Shown: positions 1 to 10,651, counted from the first letter of the stretch. The stretch: DNA of 64,000 nucleotides from Bordetella hinzii LMG 13501 (GCF_001548475.1 NZ_LRUJ01000007.1:105778-169777); one strand, 5' to 3'. The notes: generated by a model from the sequence alone, not told the origin. Made by a program: numbers and translations.

Positions 1-1172
1 TCGACCGCTACTACCAGATCACCAAGTGCTTCCGCGACGAGGACCTGCGCGCTGACCGCCAGCCGGAATTCACCCAGATCGATTGCGAAACTTCCTTCCT
101 GAGCGAGACCGAGATCCGTGCTGTCTTCGAGAGCATGATCCGCCATGTCTTCAAGGTGGTGCAGAACGTCGACCTGCCGGATCCCTTCCCCATCATGAGC
201 TGGACCGAGGCCATGGCGCGCTATGGCTCGGACAAGCCGGACCTGCGCGTGAACCTGGAGTTCACCGACGTGACCGACGTCATGCGCGACGTGGACTTCA
301 AGGTCTTCGCCTCGGCCGCCACGACGGTTGGCAGCCGCGTGGTCGCGCTGCGCGTGCCGGGCGGCGCCGAGCTCTCGCGCAGCGAGATCGACGCCTACAC
401 CCAGTTCGTCGGCATCTATGGCGCCAAGGGCCTGGCCTACATCAAGGTCAATGAAGCGGCCAAGGGCCGCGACGGCCTGCAATCGCCCATCGTCAAGAAC
501 CTGCACGACGCCGCGCTGGCCGAGCTGCTCAAGCGCAGCGGCGCCCAGGACGGCGACATCATCTTCTTCGGCGCCGACCGGGCCAAGGTGGTCAACGACG
601 CCATTGGCGCGCTGCGCGTGAAGATCGGCCACAGCGAATTCGGCAAGAAGACCGGCCTGTTCACCGGCGGCTGGCGTCCGCTGTGGGTGGTGGACTTCCC
701 GATGTTCGAGTACGACGAGGAAGAAGGCCGCTACACCGCCGCCCACCATCCTTTCACCAGCCCCAAGGACGGGCACGAGGATTTCCTCGAGACCGATCCG
801 GGCAAGGCCTTCGCCAAGGCCTACGACATGGTGCTCAACGGCTGGGAAATCGGCGGCGGCTCGGTGCGTATCCATCGCGAGGAAGTGCAGAGCAAGGTGT
901 TCCGCGCCCTCAAGATCGGCGCCGAAGAGGCGCGCGAGAAGTTCGGCTTCCTGCTGGACGCGCTGCAATACGGCGCGCCTCCGCATGGCGGCATCGCCTT
1001 TGGCCTGGATCGCATCGTGACCATGATGACGGGCGCCGAATCGATCCGCGACGTGATCGCCTTCCCCAAGACGCAGCGCGCGCAGGATCTGCTGACGCAA
1101 GCGCCTTCGGCGGTCGATGACAAGCAATTGCGCGAGCTGCATATCCGCCTGCGCAACACCGAAGTGAAATGA
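1..1172 (+). CDS. aspS: Aspartyl-tRNA synthetase, C-terminal part (5' truncated by window edge)
   Basis: This class II aminoacyl-tRNA synthetase charges tRNA-Asp (possibly also tRNA-Asn) in the cytoplasm. The reading frame is open from base 3, giving 389 visible residues; the family is about 600 long, so roughly the first third lies upstream. Class II motif 2 is at the very start ([18 protein letters not shown]). The GAD-type insertion follows, and motif 3 lies near the end ([13 protein letters not shown]). The stop is the TGA at 1170-1172. Whether it is discriminating or non-discriminating cannot be judged without the anticodon-binding N-terminus. Identity is secure. Confidence 0.97.
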   Translation, partial: DRYYQITKCFRDEDLRADRQPEFTQIDCETSFLSETEIRAVFESMIRHVFKVVQNVDLPDPFPIMSWTEAMARYGSDKPDLRVNLEFTDVTDVMRDVDFKVFASAATTVGSRVVALRVPGGAELSRSEIDAYTQFVGIYGAKGLAYIKVNEAAKGRDGLQSPIVKNLHDAALAELLKRSGAQDGDIIFFGADRAKVVNDAIGALRVKIGHSEFGKKTGLFTGGWRPLWVVDFPMFEYDEEEGRYTAAHHPFTSPKDGHEDFLETDPGKAFAKAYDMVLNGWEIGGGSVRIHREEVQSKVFRALKIGAEEAREKFGFLLDALQYGAPPHGGIAFGLDRIVTMMTGAESIRDVIAFPKTQRAQDLLTQAPSAVDDKQLRELHIRLRNTEVK

Positions 1173-1185
1173 AGTAAGCTTGTAT

Positions 1186-1210
1186 GCGGCGCCGCGTGAC
1201 GCGGCGCCGC
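1186..1210 (+). terminator. GC-rich perfect hairpin after aspS
   Basis: Two perfect 11-base arms (GCGGCGCCGCG and its complement) are separated by the loop TGA. The hairpin begins 14 bases after the aspS stop. A second, weaker stem (CGGCCCG/CGGGCCG) follows at about 1213-1242. No T-tract follows either stem, so they may attenuate transcription or protect the 3' end rather than act as a classical intrinsic terminator. Confidence 0.4.
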
Positions 1211-1283
1211 GACGGCCCGCGGCCTCAGGAGGGTCCGGGCCGTGCTTGCCGGTACTCCTGACAGATGAGGCGTCATACGGTTT

Positions 1284-2144
1284 ATGTCGCTTATTCGCGT
1301 CGTCAGCTACAACATCCACAAGGGCCGCTCGTCCCTTGGGCGCCATGAGTCCTTGAACGACCTGCGCCTGGGCCTGTATGGCCTGCGCCCCGACCTGGTG
1401 TTTCTCCAGGAAGTCCAGGGCCGCAACGAAACCTCTTCCTTCCTGCACGCGCAGCATGAATCACTCGCGGCCGCGCTGCGCCTGAACGTGGCCTATGGCC
1501 GCAACGCCGTGCGCGATGCGACCGACCACGGCAATGCGCTTTTGTCGCGCTACCACATCCTCGACCACTTCAACCAGGACATCTCCGACCACAAGCTGGA
1601 GCAGCGCGGCTTGCTGCACGCGCGCATCGATGTGGGTGGCACCGAGGTGCACTGCCTGGTGGTGCACCTGGGCCTGTTCGCCAGCAGCCGCCAGCGCCAG
1701 ATCCAGGCGCTGATCGAGCGCATACGCGCCGAGGTACCCGATGGCGCGCCCCTGCTCATCGCGGGCGATTTCAACGACTGGGGCGACAAGCTGGCGCCAC
1801 AGTTCGTGCAGCAGCTCGGCCTGTACGAAGTGTTTTCGCACGCGCCGCGCAGCTCGGGCGGCGAGCTGCCCCGCCTGCGCGATTCCATGCGCCGCCTGAG
1901 CGATGTCCTGCGCGGCGTGCCGGGCAACAGCGCGGTGATCGAGCGCAGCAACCAGCTGGGCATGGGCGGGGCCTATTGCCCGCTGCCGCCGCCGCGCACG
2001 TTTCCCGCCGTGTTTCCGTGGTTTCGCCTTGACCGCATCTACCAGCGCGGGTTTGCCGTGCGCAGCGCCCGCGTGCTGCGCGGGCGCCAATGGGCGCGCT
2101 TGTCCGATCATGCGCCCCTGCTCACGGAGCTCGAGCTGCCGTGA
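1284..2144 (+). CDS. Endonuclease/exonuclease/phosphatase family protein
   Basis: This 286-aa protein of the EEP superfamily has Mg-dependent phosphodiesterase chemistry. Landmarks are VVSYNIHKG near the N-terminus, the metal-binding glutamate in FLQEVQ (E43), GDFNDW near residue 160 and the C-terminal SDHAPLL. I see no signal peptide. It overlaps the following cardiolipin synthase gene by four bases (GTGA). That pairing of an EEP hydrolase with a phospholipase D-fold synthase is common in proteobacteria and suggests a role in phospholipid or envelope metabolism. The substrate is unknown. Confidence 0.85.
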   Translation: MSLIRVVSYNIHKGRSSLGRHESLNDLRLGLYGLRPDLVFLQEVQGRNETSSFLHAQHESLAAALRLNVAYGRNAVRDATDHGNALLSRYHILDHFNQDISDHKLEQRGLLHARIDVGGTEVHCLVVHLGLFASSRQRQIQALIERIRAEVPDGAPLLIAGDFNDWGDKLAPQFVQQLGLYEVFSHAPRSSGGELPRLRDSMRRLSDVLRGVPGNSAVIERSNQLGMGGAYCPLPPPRTFPAVFPWFRLDRIYQRGFAVRSARVLRGRQWARLSDHAPLLTELELP

Positions 2145-3352
2145 AGGCCGACATCGTCCGCCTGTCATGGACAGACGGCAATGCGATACGCCTGCTGCAA
2201 AACGGCGCCGATTTCTTCCCCGCCCTGTGCGCGGCCATTGACCAGGCCAGCGTCAGCGTCCACCTGGAAACCTATATCTTCATCCTGGACCGCACCGGCC
2301 GGCAGGTGCTGGACTGCCTGGAGCGGGCCGCGCGCCGCGGCGTGAAGGTCAGGGTGGTGCTCGACGGCTTCGGCAGCGCGGCCACGGCGCCGGAAGTGAT
2401 GCGGCGCATCAACGAGGCCGGTGGCCATTGCCGTGTGTTCCGGCCCGAACCGCGCTGGCTGGGGCGGCTGAAATTCTCGCGCAGCCGGCTGCGCCGGCTG
2501 CACCGCAAAGTGACCGTCATCGACGCGGCCATCGCCTTCGTGGGCGGCATCAATATCGTCGACGACTACGATGATCTCGATCCGGCGGACGGTATTGCCG
2601 GACCGCGTTTCGATTTTGCCGTGCGCATCGAGGGGCCGCTGGTGCCGCAGATCATCTATGCCCAGGATCTCCTGTGGGTCAGGCTGAACTGGGCCCGCCT
2701 GCGCCGCCACCCCTCGGACTGGCGGCGTTTGCGGCTGCGCCGGCCGCATCCGCATCATGCCCAATCCCGCGGTAGCCTGCGGGCCGCGCTGGTGCTGCGC
2801 GACAACCTGCGGTTCCGCCAGACCTTCGAGCGGGCCTATCTTTATGGCATCGAGCACGCCCGGCGCGACGTGCTCATCGCCAATGCCTATTTTTTCCCGG
2901 GCCGGCAGTTCCGGCGCGCGCTGGCGCGGGCGGCGGCCCGCGGCGTGCGGGTGCGCCTGCTCTTGCAAGGCAAGCCCGAGTACCGCCTGCAGTATTTCGC
3001 CACCCGTTCGCTCTATGACCAGCTGCTGCGCGACGGCATCGAGATATACGAGTACATGCCGGCCTATCTGCACGCCAAGGTGGCGGTGATCGACAACATG
3101 GCCACCGTGGGCTCGTCCAATCTGGATCCTTTCAGCCTGTTGCTGGCGCGCGAAGCCAATGTCGTGATCGACGACCAGCCCTTTGCCTGGGACCTGCAAG
3201 AGCGGCTGGAGCGGGCCATCGCGGAGGGTGGGCAGTTCATCCGCCCTTTGGATTACCAGCGCCGGGGCTGGCCGCTGCGCGTGATCGACGCCCTGGCCTA
3301 CACGGCTTTGCGTATCGGCGTGGCGCTGACCGGGCGTTCCGACAAATATTGA
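2141..3352 (+). CDS. clsB: Cardiolipin synthase B-type phospholipase D protein
   Basis: This 403-aa phospholipase D superfamily enzyme is expected to make cardiolipin at the inner membrane. Two HKD motifs are clear: LHRKVTVIDAAIAFVGG near residue 120 and LHAKVAVIDNMATVGSSN near residue 310. The N-terminus (RLSWTDGNAIRLLQNG) resembles E. coli ClsB, and there are no N-terminal transmembrane helices of the ClsA type. I chose the GTG at 2141, which overlaps the upstream stop; an upstream in-frame start at 2090 would overlap the preceding gene by 55 bases and adds nothing conserved. It is probably co-transcribed with the EEP gene. Confidence 0.88.
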   Translation: MKADIVRLSWTDGNAIRLLQNGADFFPALCAAIDQASVSVHLETYIFILDRTGRQVLDCLERAARRGVKVRVVLDGFGSAATAPEVMRRINEAGGHCRVFRPEPRWLGRLKFSRSRLRRLHRKVTVIDAAIAFVGGINIVDDYDDLDPADGIAGPRFDFAVRIEGPLVPQIIYAQDLLWVRLNWARLRRHPSDWRRLRLRRPHPHHAQSRGSLRAALVLRDNLRFRQTFERAYLYGIEHARRDVLIANAYFFPGRQFRRALARAAARGVRVRLLLQGKPEYRLQYFATRSLYDQLLRDGIEIYEYMPAYLHAKVAVIDNMATVGSSNLDPFSLLLAREANVVIDDQPFAWDLQERLERAIAEGGQFIRPLDYQRRGWPLRVIDALAYTALRIGVALTGRSDKY

Positions 3353-3358
3353 CGGCGC

Positions 3359-4237
3359 TCAGGGCGCGCGCGGCCGCAGCAAGCCCAGGGCCAGGGCCGT
3401 GCCCACGAGGATGATGCCGGCGCCGGCGAGTATGCTGGGGGTGAGCGCTTCGCCCAGCAGCGTCACGCCCCAGAAGACGCCGAAGACCGGCACCAGGAAG
3501 GTGACGCTGACGGCCGCCGTGGGGCCCAGCGCCGCGATCAGGCGGAAAAACACCACATAGGCCGCGCCCGTGCACAGCACGGCGAGCAGGACGGTGGCGG
3601 CCCAGGCCTGGGCGGAGACGGGCTGCTCGGGCCATTGGGCGATGGCCAGGGGCAGCAGCACCAGCGAGGCGCCCAGCATGCTGCCCGTCGCGTTGGCCAA
3701 GGCGTCCACGCCGCTCAAAAAGCGTTTGGTCCAATTGGCGGCGATGCCATAGAAGAAGGGCGCGGCGATGGCCGCCAGCACCGCCGGGCCCGTGCCGCCC
3801 TGCTGGAACTGCAGCTTGTCCCAGACCAGCACCACGATGCCCAGAAAACCTATCGCCAGCCCCAGCACGCGCATGGCTGGCAGCCGGTCGCGCAGCCAGA
3901 GCCAGCCGATCACCGCGCCCCAGACCGGGGTGACGGCGTTGGCCACCGACAGGAACCCCGCGCCCAGGGAGAGGGAGGCGTAGGCATAGAGAAGGAAGGG
4001 CAAGGCGGCGTTGAACAGCCCGACCGTGAAAATGGCTTTCCAGTGGCGCGCCATGATGCCCAGGCGGCCGCGGAGGATGGCCAGGGGCAGCAGCACCAGC
4101 GCGCCCAGGCCGACGCGCAGCTCGATCAAGGGCGCCGGCCCGAACTCCGGCGCCGCGACCCGCATGAACAGGAAAGATCCGCCCCAGGCGGCGGCCAGGG
4201 CGATGAGTTCGAGGAGGTCTCGGCGTTGCATGGCCAT
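3359..4237 (-). CDS. EamA/DMT family transporter
   Basis: This 292-aa inner-membrane protein has about ten hydrophobic segments and the internal duplication of the drug/metabolite (EamA) superfamily. Typical sequence includes AAAWGGSFLFMRVA at the N-terminus and PVFGVFWGVTLLGEALTP in the second repeat. Such proteins usually export metabolites, amino acids or drugs; the substrate cannot be read from sequence. Its start lies four bases after the MFS gene stop on the same strand, so the two are probably co-transcribed. The starts at 4237 and 4231 are equally plausible. Confidence 0.88.
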   Translation of the reverse strand: MAMQRRDLLELIALAAAWGGSFLFMRVAAPEFGPAPLIELRVGLGALVLLPLAILRGRLGIMARHWKAIFTVGLFNAALPFLLYAYASLSLGAGFLSVANAVTPVWGAVIGWLWLRDRLPAMRVLGLAIGFLGIVVLVWDKLQFQQGGTGPAVLAAIAAPFFYGIAANWTKRFLSGVDALANATGSMLGASLVLLPLAIAQWPEQPVSAQAWAATVLLAVLCTGAAYVVFFRLIAALGPTAAVSVTFLVPVFGVFWGVTLLGEALTPSILAGAGIILVGTALALGLLRPRAP

Positions 4238-4241
4238 CGGA

Positions 4242-5651
4242 TCAGGAGCGGCTGGTGATGACGTTCTTCATCTTGACGCGATGCGCGATCACGGCCGCGA
4301 GCAAGGAAAGCGCGACGCATAGTGTAAGGCCTATCCTCACGCCGACCAGGACAGAGGTGTGCGAGATCGCGATGCCCACCAGCGCGGTGCCGGCGGCGCT
4401 GCCGATGGCCCGCGTGGTCTGCACCAGGGCCGAGGCCACGCCCACATCGCGGCGTTCGCTCAGCATCTGCATGAACAGCGTCAGGTTGGGCAGCAGAAAG
4501 CCCAGCGCCGTGCCGTTGACGGCAAAGGCGGCGACGATCCACCAGGTCGATGTGCCGTTCCCGATGGCCAGCACCATGGCCGAACCGGCCGCCAGCAGCA
4601 GGCCGCCGAAGACCATCAGCCGCTGCGGCTCGGATTGTTTGGGGAAGAGCCGGCCGTTGATGATGCTGCCCAGCGAGATGGCCGCCACCAGGGGCGTGAG
4701 CAGCAGGCCGGCCTCGCTGGGGGTGTAGTGCAGCTCCTGCTGCAGCAGCAGCGGGCTGTAGAAGACCAGGATGAACATGGTCGCGCCGACCGCCACCGCC
4801 GCCAGGTTGAGCAGGCGCGGCTCCGGGCCGGACAGGATGCGCAGCGGGAAGATGGGCGAAGCGACGCGCCGCTCATAGGGGATGAGGCAACAGGCCGCCG
4901 CCACGCCGGCGATGGCCAGGCCGGCAGCCAGCATGGGGCGGGCGCTGTCGCCCGGGGCGAAGGCCAGCTCCATGGCGGCCAGCGGCGCGCCCACCACGAT
5001 GATGAGCAACAGCCCGCCCAGCCAATCGATCCGGCCTCCCTGGGCATGGGCCTGGCGGATGCGCGGGAAGTAACGCGCCAGCAGAAAGAGGGCGACGACG
5101 GCCGAGATGGGCGCGATGAAGAAGGCGGCACGCCAGCCCAGGGCCTGGGTCGCCGCGCCGCCCAGCACCGGCCCGATGCCGCTGGCCATGGCGAAAGCGG
5201 CCGAGACCAGGGCCATCCAGCGCACACGCTCGCGCGCATCGGGAAAGAGATCGGCTGGCGCGGCAAAGGCCGTGGCAATCATCATGCCGCCGCCGACCCC
5301 CTGCAGGGTGCGGAAGGCGATCAGCTGTTCCATGGATTGCGACAGGCCGCAGGCAATGGAACCCAGGGCCACCAGGGACACCGAGACCAGCATGAGCGGC
5401 TTGCGCCCGAACATATCGCCCAGGCGGCCGAAGATGAGGATGGAGGCGGCCGTGGCCAGCAGATAGCCGGTGCCCACCCAGGCGTACAGGGCCATGCCGT
5501 TGAGGGCTTCGGCCACGCGGGGCAGGGTGGTGCTGACGATGGTGGAGTCAAATGCCACCAGGACGACGGTGGCCGACACGCCGGCCATGGCCATGAGCAG
5601 ATCATGGCGGGAGTGCGGCGATGTTTCGGAATGGTTGGCAGGAGAAGTCAT
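4242..5651 (-). CDS. MFS transporter, DHA2-like drug exporter
   Basis: A major facilitator superfamily antiporter of 469 aa with about 14 hydrophobic segments, the DHA2 (EmrB/QacA-like) pattern. Motif A is visible between helices 2 and 3 (GRLGDMFGRKPLMLVS). A motif C-like segment (AFAMASGIGPVLGGAA) supports drug/H+ antiport. I chose the ATG at 5651; an upstream in-frame start at 5675 only adds eight non-conserved residues. The DMT gene follows directly. No dedicated regulator is adjacent. Confidence 0.88.
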   Translation of the reverse strand: MTSPANHSETSPHSRHDLLMAMAGVSATVVLVAFDSTIVSTTLPRVAEALNGMALYAWVGTGYLLATAASILIFGRLGDMFGRKPLMLVSVSLVALGSIACGLSQSMEQLIAFRTLQGVGGGMMIATAFAAPADLFPDARERVRWMALVSAAFAMASGIGPVLGGAATQALGWRAAFFIAPISAVVALFLLARYFPRIRQAHAQGGRIDWLGGLLLIIVVGAPLAAMELAFAPGDSARPMLAAGLAIAGVAAACCLIPYERRVASPIFPLRILSGPEPRLLNLAAVAVGATMFILVFYSPLLLQQELHYTPSEAGLLLTPLVAAISLGSIINGRLFPKQSEPQRLMVFGGLLLAAGSAMVLAIGNGTSTWWIVAAFAVNGTALGFLLPNLTLFMQMLSERRDVGVASALVQTTRAIGSAAGTALVGIAISHTSVLVGVRIGLTLCVALSLLAAVIAHRVKMKNVITSRS

Positions 5652-5681
5652 GCCGGCAAGAATATCACCGGCCACTGTCGC

Positions 5682-6251
5682 CTATTTGAACAGTGTGTGA
5701 TATCCCACCAGCACGATGACCACCGCCAGGGCCACCGCCCAGGACCAGCGCGAAGAGGCCAGGCCGCGCGGTTCGGGTTCGGCCGGCGGAGGCGGCGGCG
5801 CGATGCGGGGCTGGGCGGCCATATGGTCGATGAAGCCATTGAAAAACTTGTCGACGATCTTGCCGCCTGCTTTCATGATGGCCGGCTCGCCCAGCGCGGC
5901 CAGCTTGCCGCCGGCCATGGCCGCGACGGTATAGGAAATGCGGGTGCCGTTGTCCTTGGGGCTCAGGTGCACCTGGGCGGTGCCGATGGCCAGGCCCGCG
6001 GCGGCGCCTTTGCCGTCAAAGGCCAGGGAACAGCTTTCGGGGGGGTTGAGATCCGAGACGAGGATCTCGCCTTCGTACTCGGCGTCTATGCCGCCGACCT
6101 TGGCCCGGACCGTGATTTCGTACTCGGTGTCGGTCAGGCGGGAAACACGGATACATCCCGGCAGGCAACGCTGCAGGACCGCGGGATCGAAAAGCGCGTC
6201 CCAGGTCTGGTGCGGCGTGGAGGGAATCCATTGGGCATCGGCTATGCGCAT
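5682..6251 (-). CDS. CoxG-like SRPBCC protein with C-terminal membrane anchor
   Basis: This 189-aa protein has a START/SRPBCC fold of the carbon monoxide dehydrogenase subunit G (CoxG) family at about residues 1-145 (SRLTDTEYEITVRAKVGG and GTRISYTVAAMAGGKLAALG). A proline-rich linker (PPPPPAEPEP) and one C-terminal transmembrane helix (WAVALAVVIVLVGYHTLF) follow. In CO-oxidising bacteria CoxG is thought to anchor the dehydrogenase to the membrane. No cox structural genes lie in this window, so the role here is unknown. Family assignment is good; function is inference. Confidence 0.82.
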   Translation of the reverse strand: MRIADAQWIPSTPHQTWDALFDPAVLQRCLPGCIRVSRLTDTEYEITVRAKVGGIDAEYEGEILVSDLNPPESCSLAFDGKGAAAGLAIGTAQVHLSPKDNGTRISYTVAAMAGGKLAALGEPAIMKAGGKIVDKFFNGFIDHMAAQPRIAPPPPPAEPEPRGLASSRWSWAVALAVVIVLVGYHTLFK

Positions 6252-6341
6252 GGCTGTCTCCTTGCTGTTGTGATCCCAGCATCCGGGCCCAGGTCGGGCC
6301 CGGGTCTTTGAGACTATTGTGCTACCAATCGCCGCCGGGCG

Positions 6342-7592
6342 CTATGCCTGGCTTTTCTGGGCGGAATGGCGCGTCGGATCGGACAGCACGGCAAACAGGG
6401 CGACCAGCATGGCGTAAAAGCCCACGGTGCGCATGCCGCGGAACATGAGCTCGGTCAGGCCGAAAAGGGCAAAGCCCAGGCAGACGGCCACGCCCATGGC
6501 CGCGGCCGCGCGCACGGCTTGCGGCAGGTCGCGGCCCAGGCGGCGCATGAACAGGAGGGCCGGCACCGCGTAGAGCAGCAGCAAGGCCACGCCGCCCGGG
6601 ATGCCATAGAGGGCCAGCGCCTCCAGGATGTCGTTATGCGGTTCGCCAAAGCCTTCGGCCACGTAGGGCGACACCTTGCCGTGGGCGGCCAGCTCGCGCA
6701 GGCTGGGCGCGAAGCCCGACGGGCCCACGCCCTTGACGGGGTTGTCCAGCATCATGCCCCAGGCCGCGCGCCAGAGCTGCAGGCGGATGCAGATGGAAGT
6801 GTCGCCGGTGGGGGCGGTCTTGCATTCGTGGTACTGCTCCAGGCCCTGTTCGACGCGGTCGCGCAGCGAAGGGCTCAGGGAGCCCAGGGCCACCAGCACG
6901 GCGAGCGCGCCGATCACGGCCGCCAACAGGCGCAGCGGACGCCGGATGCGGGCAAAGACCAACAGGGCCAGCGCCACGAAGACGGGCATGGCGAGCCAGC
7001 CGCTGCGCGTCTGCGTCAGGACGAAGCCGGCGAAGGTCACCGCCAGCGTCAGCAGCTTGATGGCGGTTTCCAGGCGCGCGTGGCGCGTGAGCCGCCAGCC
7101 CAGCGACAGCAGGGTGATGACCGCGAACAGCAGCAGCAGGTTGCCGTAGCCCACGGCGTTGTATTCGTCGGTCAGCGGGCGCTGGGCCAGGTCGCCACGG
7201 ACCAGGGCCAGCAAGGTGGCGGTGCCGGCCCAACCGGCCGCCAGCACGCCCCACAGGGCATGTTTCAGGCGCTGCGGCCCGACGGCCTGCATGGCGGCCA
7301 GCAGCAGCGGCAGGCCCAGGGCCAGGCGCAGGCCGCGCTCCAGGCTGGCATTGCTCCAGCCCGCGTGCAGGGTGCTGCTCAATAGCGCCACGGCCAGGGG
7401 GGCGCAGGCGGCCAGGCAGAGCTTGCGGTAATCACGCAGATCGGGGCACTGCCCGGCGCTGGCCAGCACGGCCAGGCAGAGCAGGATCGCGAGATAGAAC
7501 GCCGCGCTGCCGCCGCTGGAGGTGGTCAACAGCAGGGCGGGTGTTGCGGTGATCGAGGCGACCAGCAGCCAGGAGGACAAACGGTTGAGCAT
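6342..7592 (-). CDS. O-antigen ligase-like polymerase (Wzy/WaaL family)
   Basis: A polytopic inner-membrane protein of about 416 aa with 10-12 hydrophobic segments and a large periplasmic loop containing [18 protein letters not shown]. The WaaL/Wzy_C family has its essential histidine in a loop of this kind. It probably transfers or polymerises surface glycan. The position, divergent from rmlBDAC and near waaC/waaA, fits LPS assembly. I chose the ATG at 7592 because the first helix starts directly after it; an in-frame GTG at 7631 would add 13 residues. Ligase versus polymerase cannot be decided from sequence. Confidence 0.8.
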   Translation of the reverse strand: MLNRLSSWLLVASITATPALLLTTSSGGSAAFYLAILLCLAVLASAGQCPDLRDYRKLCLAACAPLAVALLSSTLHAGWSNASLERGLRLALGLPLLLAAMQAVGPQRLKHALWGVLAAGWAGTATLLALVRGDLAQRPLTDEYNAVGYGNLLLLFAVITLLSLGWRLTRHARLETAIKLLTLAVTFAGFVLTQTRSGWLAMPVFVALALLVFARIRRPLRLLAAVIGALAVLVALGSLSPSLRDRVEQGLEQYHECKTAPTGDTSICIRLQLWRAAWGMMLDNPVKGVGPSGFAPSLRELAAHGKVSPYVAEGFGEPHNDILEALALYGIPGGVALLLLYAVPALLFMRRLGRDLPQAVRAAAAMGVAVCLGFALFGLTELMFRGMRTVGFYAMLVALFAVLSDPTRHSAQKSQA

Positions 7593-7818
7593 CGGGATGG
7601 TGTGGGACGGTGCCCGCCAGAGGCTGGCCACTAGGGTTGCGCGGCGCTTGCGCGGCGCAAGGCGGGCGAATTATAGGGAATCGCACCTCGAATTTTCGTC
7701 AGACGTTCTCGGAGTATGTCTGATTTATGAATCTGGGGACATAGGGGCGCCCTCAAGGCCTCTGGCTACAATGACTGGCGGCGGCCGGTCCGGCCGCGGC
7801 CTTGCGGCACATGTATTC

Positions 7819-8877
7819 ATGAAAATCCTGATTACCGGCGGTGCCGGTTTCATCGGCTCGGCCTTGGTGAGGCACATCGTCCGTGACACGCCGGACAGCG
7901 TGGTCAACGTCGACAAGCTGACCTACGCCGGCAATATCGCGTCCCTGGAAGAATGCGGGACGCATCCCCGGCATACCCTGGAACGTGTCGATATCTGCGA
8001 CCGCGCGGCCTTGCAGGCCGTGTTCGAGCGCCATCGTCCCGAGGCGGTCGTGCACCTGGCCGCCGAATCGCATGTCGACCGTTCCATCGACGGCCCGGGT
8101 GATTTCATCCAGACCAATCTGGTGGGCAGCTATGTCCTGCTGGAGACGGCCAGGACATACTGGGCCGGTCTGGCGGGGCCGGCGCGCGAGAACTTCCGTT
8201 TCCTGCAGGTATCGACCGACGAGGTCTTCGGCGATCTGGGCGATCGGGCCGGGCGTTTCATTGAAACCAGTCCTTACGCACCCAGTTCGCCCTATGCCGC
8301 CAGCAAGGCGGGCGCCGACCATCTGGCGCGCGCCTGGCAGCGCACCTATGGCTTGCCGGTGCTGGTGACCCACGCCTCGAACAACTACGGTCCCTGCCAG
8401 TTTCCCGAGAAGCTGATCCCCCTTATGCTGCTGTCGGCGCTGCGCGGCTGGCCGCTGACGATCTATGGCGCGGGCGACCAGGTGCGCGACTGGATCTATG
8501 TGGAAGACCATGCGCGGGCGCTGTGCGCGGTCCTGCGCCATGGCCGGCCGGGGCAGACCTACAACATCGGCGGCTCCTGCGAGCTGCGCAATCTGGATGT
8601 GGTGCAGCGGCTGTGCGATTTGCTGCAGGCGCTGCGTCCGCCGGCGGCGGGGCATTACCGCGATCTCATCGCGCATGTTCCCGACCGTCCAGGGCATGAC
8701 CGGCGCTATGCCCTCGATAGCGGCAAGGCGGCCGCCGAGCTGGGCTGGACGCCCGCGGAGGATTTCACCAGCGGCCTGGCCAAGACCGTGGCCTGGTATC
8801 TTGATCATCCCCAGTGGGTGGCCGATGTCGAAAGCGGCGCCTATCGTGCCCGCTGGATAGACAAGGAAGGCCCATGA
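7819..8877 (+). CDS. rfbB: dTDP-glucose 4,6-dehydratase
   Basis: This 352-aa short-chain dehydrogenase (RmlB) catalyses the second step of dTDP-L-rhamnose synthesis. The NAD-binding motif GGAGFIGS is at residues 7-14, the TDEVFGD catalytic segment near 133, and the YxxxK pair in SPYAASKAG near 158-162. I chose the ATG at 7819 because the Rossmann strand [10 protein letters not shown] begins there; about 100 in-frame codons upstream have no homology-like features. It starts an operon in which each following gene overlaps the one before by ATGA. A TACAAT -10-like box lies at 7767-7772 without a good -35. Confidence 0.97.
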   Translation: MKILITGGAGFIGSALVRHIVRDTPDSVVNVDKLTYAGNIASLEECGTHPRHTLERVDICDRAALQAVFERHRPEAVVHLAAESHVDRSIDGPGDFIQTNLVGSYVLLETARTYWAGLAGPARENFRFLQVSTDEVFGDLGDRAGRFIETSPYAPSSPYAASKAGADHLARAWQRTYGLPVLVTHASNNYGPCQFPEKLIPLMLLSALRGWPLTIYGAGDQVRDWIYVEDHARALCAVLRHGRPGQTYNIGGSCELRNLDVVQRLCDLLQALRPPAAGHYRDLIAHVPDRPGHDRRYALDSGKAAAELGWTPAEDFTSGLAKTVAWYLDHPQWVADVESGAYRARWIDKEGP

Positions 8878-9773
8878 AGATCCTGCTGCTGGGCAAGGAC
8901 GGGCAATTGGGCCGGGCGCTGGGCCGTTCGCTGGCCCCCCTGGGCCCGCTGCTGGCCCTGGGCCGCGAGTCCGGCCTCGACCTCGCCGACCCGGCGTCGC
9001 TGCAGCGGGCCGTGCGCCAGGCCGACCCCGATGTCATCGTCAATGCCGCCGCCTTCACGGACGTGGACCGCGCCGAAGCCGAGCCCGGGCTGGCCATGCG
9101 CGTCAATGCCGAGGCCCCCGGCCTGCTGGCCCGGGAGATGCGCGCGCGACGCGGCTGGCTGGTGCATTACTCCAGCGACTACGTCTACGACGGCGCCGGG
9201 CAAGCGTTTCACACCGAAGACAGTCCCGCCGCGCCGCTGAACCGCTATGGGCAAAGCAAGCTGGCCGGCGACGAGGCCGTGGGGCGCAGCGGGGTGCATC
9301 ATCTCCTGCTGCGCACCTCCTGGGTCTATGGCCCGCATGGCGAAAACTTTCCGCGCGGCGTGCTGCGCCTGGCGGCAGGCCAGGAGGAGATGCGCATGGT
9401 CGATGACCAGGTCGGCGCGCCGACCAGCGCGGACCTGATCGCCGACATCACCGCGCTGGCCTTGCGCCAGGCGCGTGGGCAGCCGTCGGTCTCGGGTCTT
9501 TATCATCTGGCGGCGGCAGGCCAGGTCTCGCGCCACGGCTACGCCCAATACGTGATCACCCAGGCGCGCCGCCTGGGCTGGCCGCTGGCGGTGCGCACCG
9601 TCCACCCCATCCGCAGCGCCGACTATCCGCTGCCGGCTCCGCGGCCGCTGAACTCGCGGCTGGATTGCGAGCGCCTGCAGGCCGTCTTCGGTCTGCGCCT
9701 GCCGGACTGGCGCGCCGGCGTGGACCGCTTGCTGTCCGACTGGCGGGCCAGCCCCTGGGGGACTGCGGCATGA
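8874..9773 (+). CDS. rfbD: dTDP-4-dehydrorhamnose reductase
   Basis: This 299-aa NADPH-dependent RmlD reductase catalyses the last step to dTDP-L-rhamnose. The glycine motif GKDGQLG is at residues 7-13, the YSSDYVYDG segment near residue 98, and the catalytic YxxxK in [10 protein letters not shown] near 125-129. The ATG at 8874 overlaps the rfbB stop (ATGA). The gene order B-D-A-C is complete, so the full rhamnose donor pathway is encoded here. Confidence 0.97.
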   Translation: MKILLLGKDGQLGRALGRSLAPLGPLLALGRESGLDLADPASLQRAVRQADPDVIVNAAAFTDVDRAEAEPGLAMRVNAEAPGLLAREMRARRGWLVHYSSDYVYDGAGQAFHTEDSPAAPLNRYGQSKLAGDEAVGRSGVHHLLLRTSWVYGPHGENFPRGVLRLAAGQEEMRMVDDQVGAPTSADLIADITALALRQARGQPSVSGLYHLAAAGQVSRHGYAQYVITQARRLGWPLAVRTVHPIRSADYPLPAPRPLNSRLDCERLQAVFGLRLPDWRAGVDRLLSDWRASPWGTAA

Positions 9774-10651
9774 TCACGAAAGGCATCGTGCTGGCCGGCG
9801 GCACCGGCAGCCGCCTGTATCCGGCCACCTTGGGTCTGTCCAAGCAGCTGCTGCCCGTCTACGACAAGCCCATGATCTACTACCCCCTGTCGGTGCTCAT
9901 GCTGGCGGGGATCCGCGACATCCTGCTCATCACCACCGGCCCGGACCTGCCGGGTTTCCGCAAACTGCTGGGCGACGGCTCGGCCTTCGGCCTGCGCCTG
10001 AGCTATGCGGTCCAGGCCGCGCCCGAGGGGCTGGCGCAGGCCTTTCTCATCGGCGAAGACTTCATCGGTCCCGACCCGGTCTGCCTCATCCTGGGCGACA
10101 ACATCTTCTACGGCCAGCATTTCACGCCGCTGCTGCAGGCGGCCGCCGCGCGCCCGGCCGGCGCCACCGTGTTCGGCTACCATGTGCGCGACCCCCAGCG
10201 CTATGGCGTGGTGGCCTTCGATGACAACCGGCGCGCCGTCAGCATCGAAGAAAAGCCCGCGCAGCCGCGCTCCAGCTATGCCGTCACGGGCCTGTACTTC
10301 TATGACAATGACGTGATCGAGATGGCGCGCCACCTCACGCCCTCGGCGCGCGGCGAGCTGGAGATCACGGACATCAACCGTCAATACCTGGCGCGCGGCG
10401 ACCTGCGCGTCGAACTGCTGGGCCGCGGCTTCGCCTGGCTGGATACCGGCACCCCCGAGGCCCTGATGGAAGCCGCGCATTTCGTCAGCACAATAGAACA
10501 GCGCCAGGGCCTGAAGATCGCCTGCCTGGAAGAAATCGCCTATCACGCCGGCTGGATCGATGCCGGGGAGCTGGCCGCCCAGGCGCGCCGCATGGGACCC
10601 AATGGCTACGGCCAGTATCTGTCGCGCGTCTTGCAGGAAGGCCGGCCATGA
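9770..10651 (+). CDS. rfbA: Glucose-1-phosphate thymidylyltransferase
   Basis: This 293-aa nucleotidyltransferase (RmlA) makes dTDP-glucose from dTTP and glucose-1-phosphate, the entry step of the pathway. The signature [11 protein letters not shown] is at residues 9-19, followed by [18 protein letters not shown]. The family is about 290 residues long and allosterically inhibited by dTDP-rhamnose. The ATG at 9770 overlaps the rfbD stop, which fixes the start against an upstream in-frame codon at 9665. Confidence 0.97.
   Translation: MITKGIVLAGGTGSRLYPATLGLSKQLLPVYDKPMIYYPLSVLMLAGIRDILLITTGPDLPGFRKLLGDGSAFGLRLSYAVQAAPEGLAQAFLIGEDFIGPDPVCLILGDNIFYGQHFTPLLQAAAARPAGATVFGYHVRDPQRYGVVAFDDNRRAVSIEEKPAQPRSSYAVTGLYFYDNDVIEMARHLTPSARGELEITDINRQYLARGDLRVELLGRGFAWLDTGTPEALMEAAHFVSTIEQRQGLKIACLEEIAYHAGWIDAGELAAQARRMGPNGYGQYLSRVLQEGRP

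Noticed and set aside
4359..6311. 650-residue plus-strand frame opposite the MFS and SRPBCC genes
   Set aside because: Composition is dominated by Gln, Gly, His and Arg as expected for the complement of GC-rich coding sequence; no domain is recognisable.
7522..7818. N-terminal extension of rfbB by about 100 residues
   Set aside because: The Rossmann strand starts at the ATG at 7819, and the upstream part overlaps the divergent O-antigen ligase gene and its promoter region.
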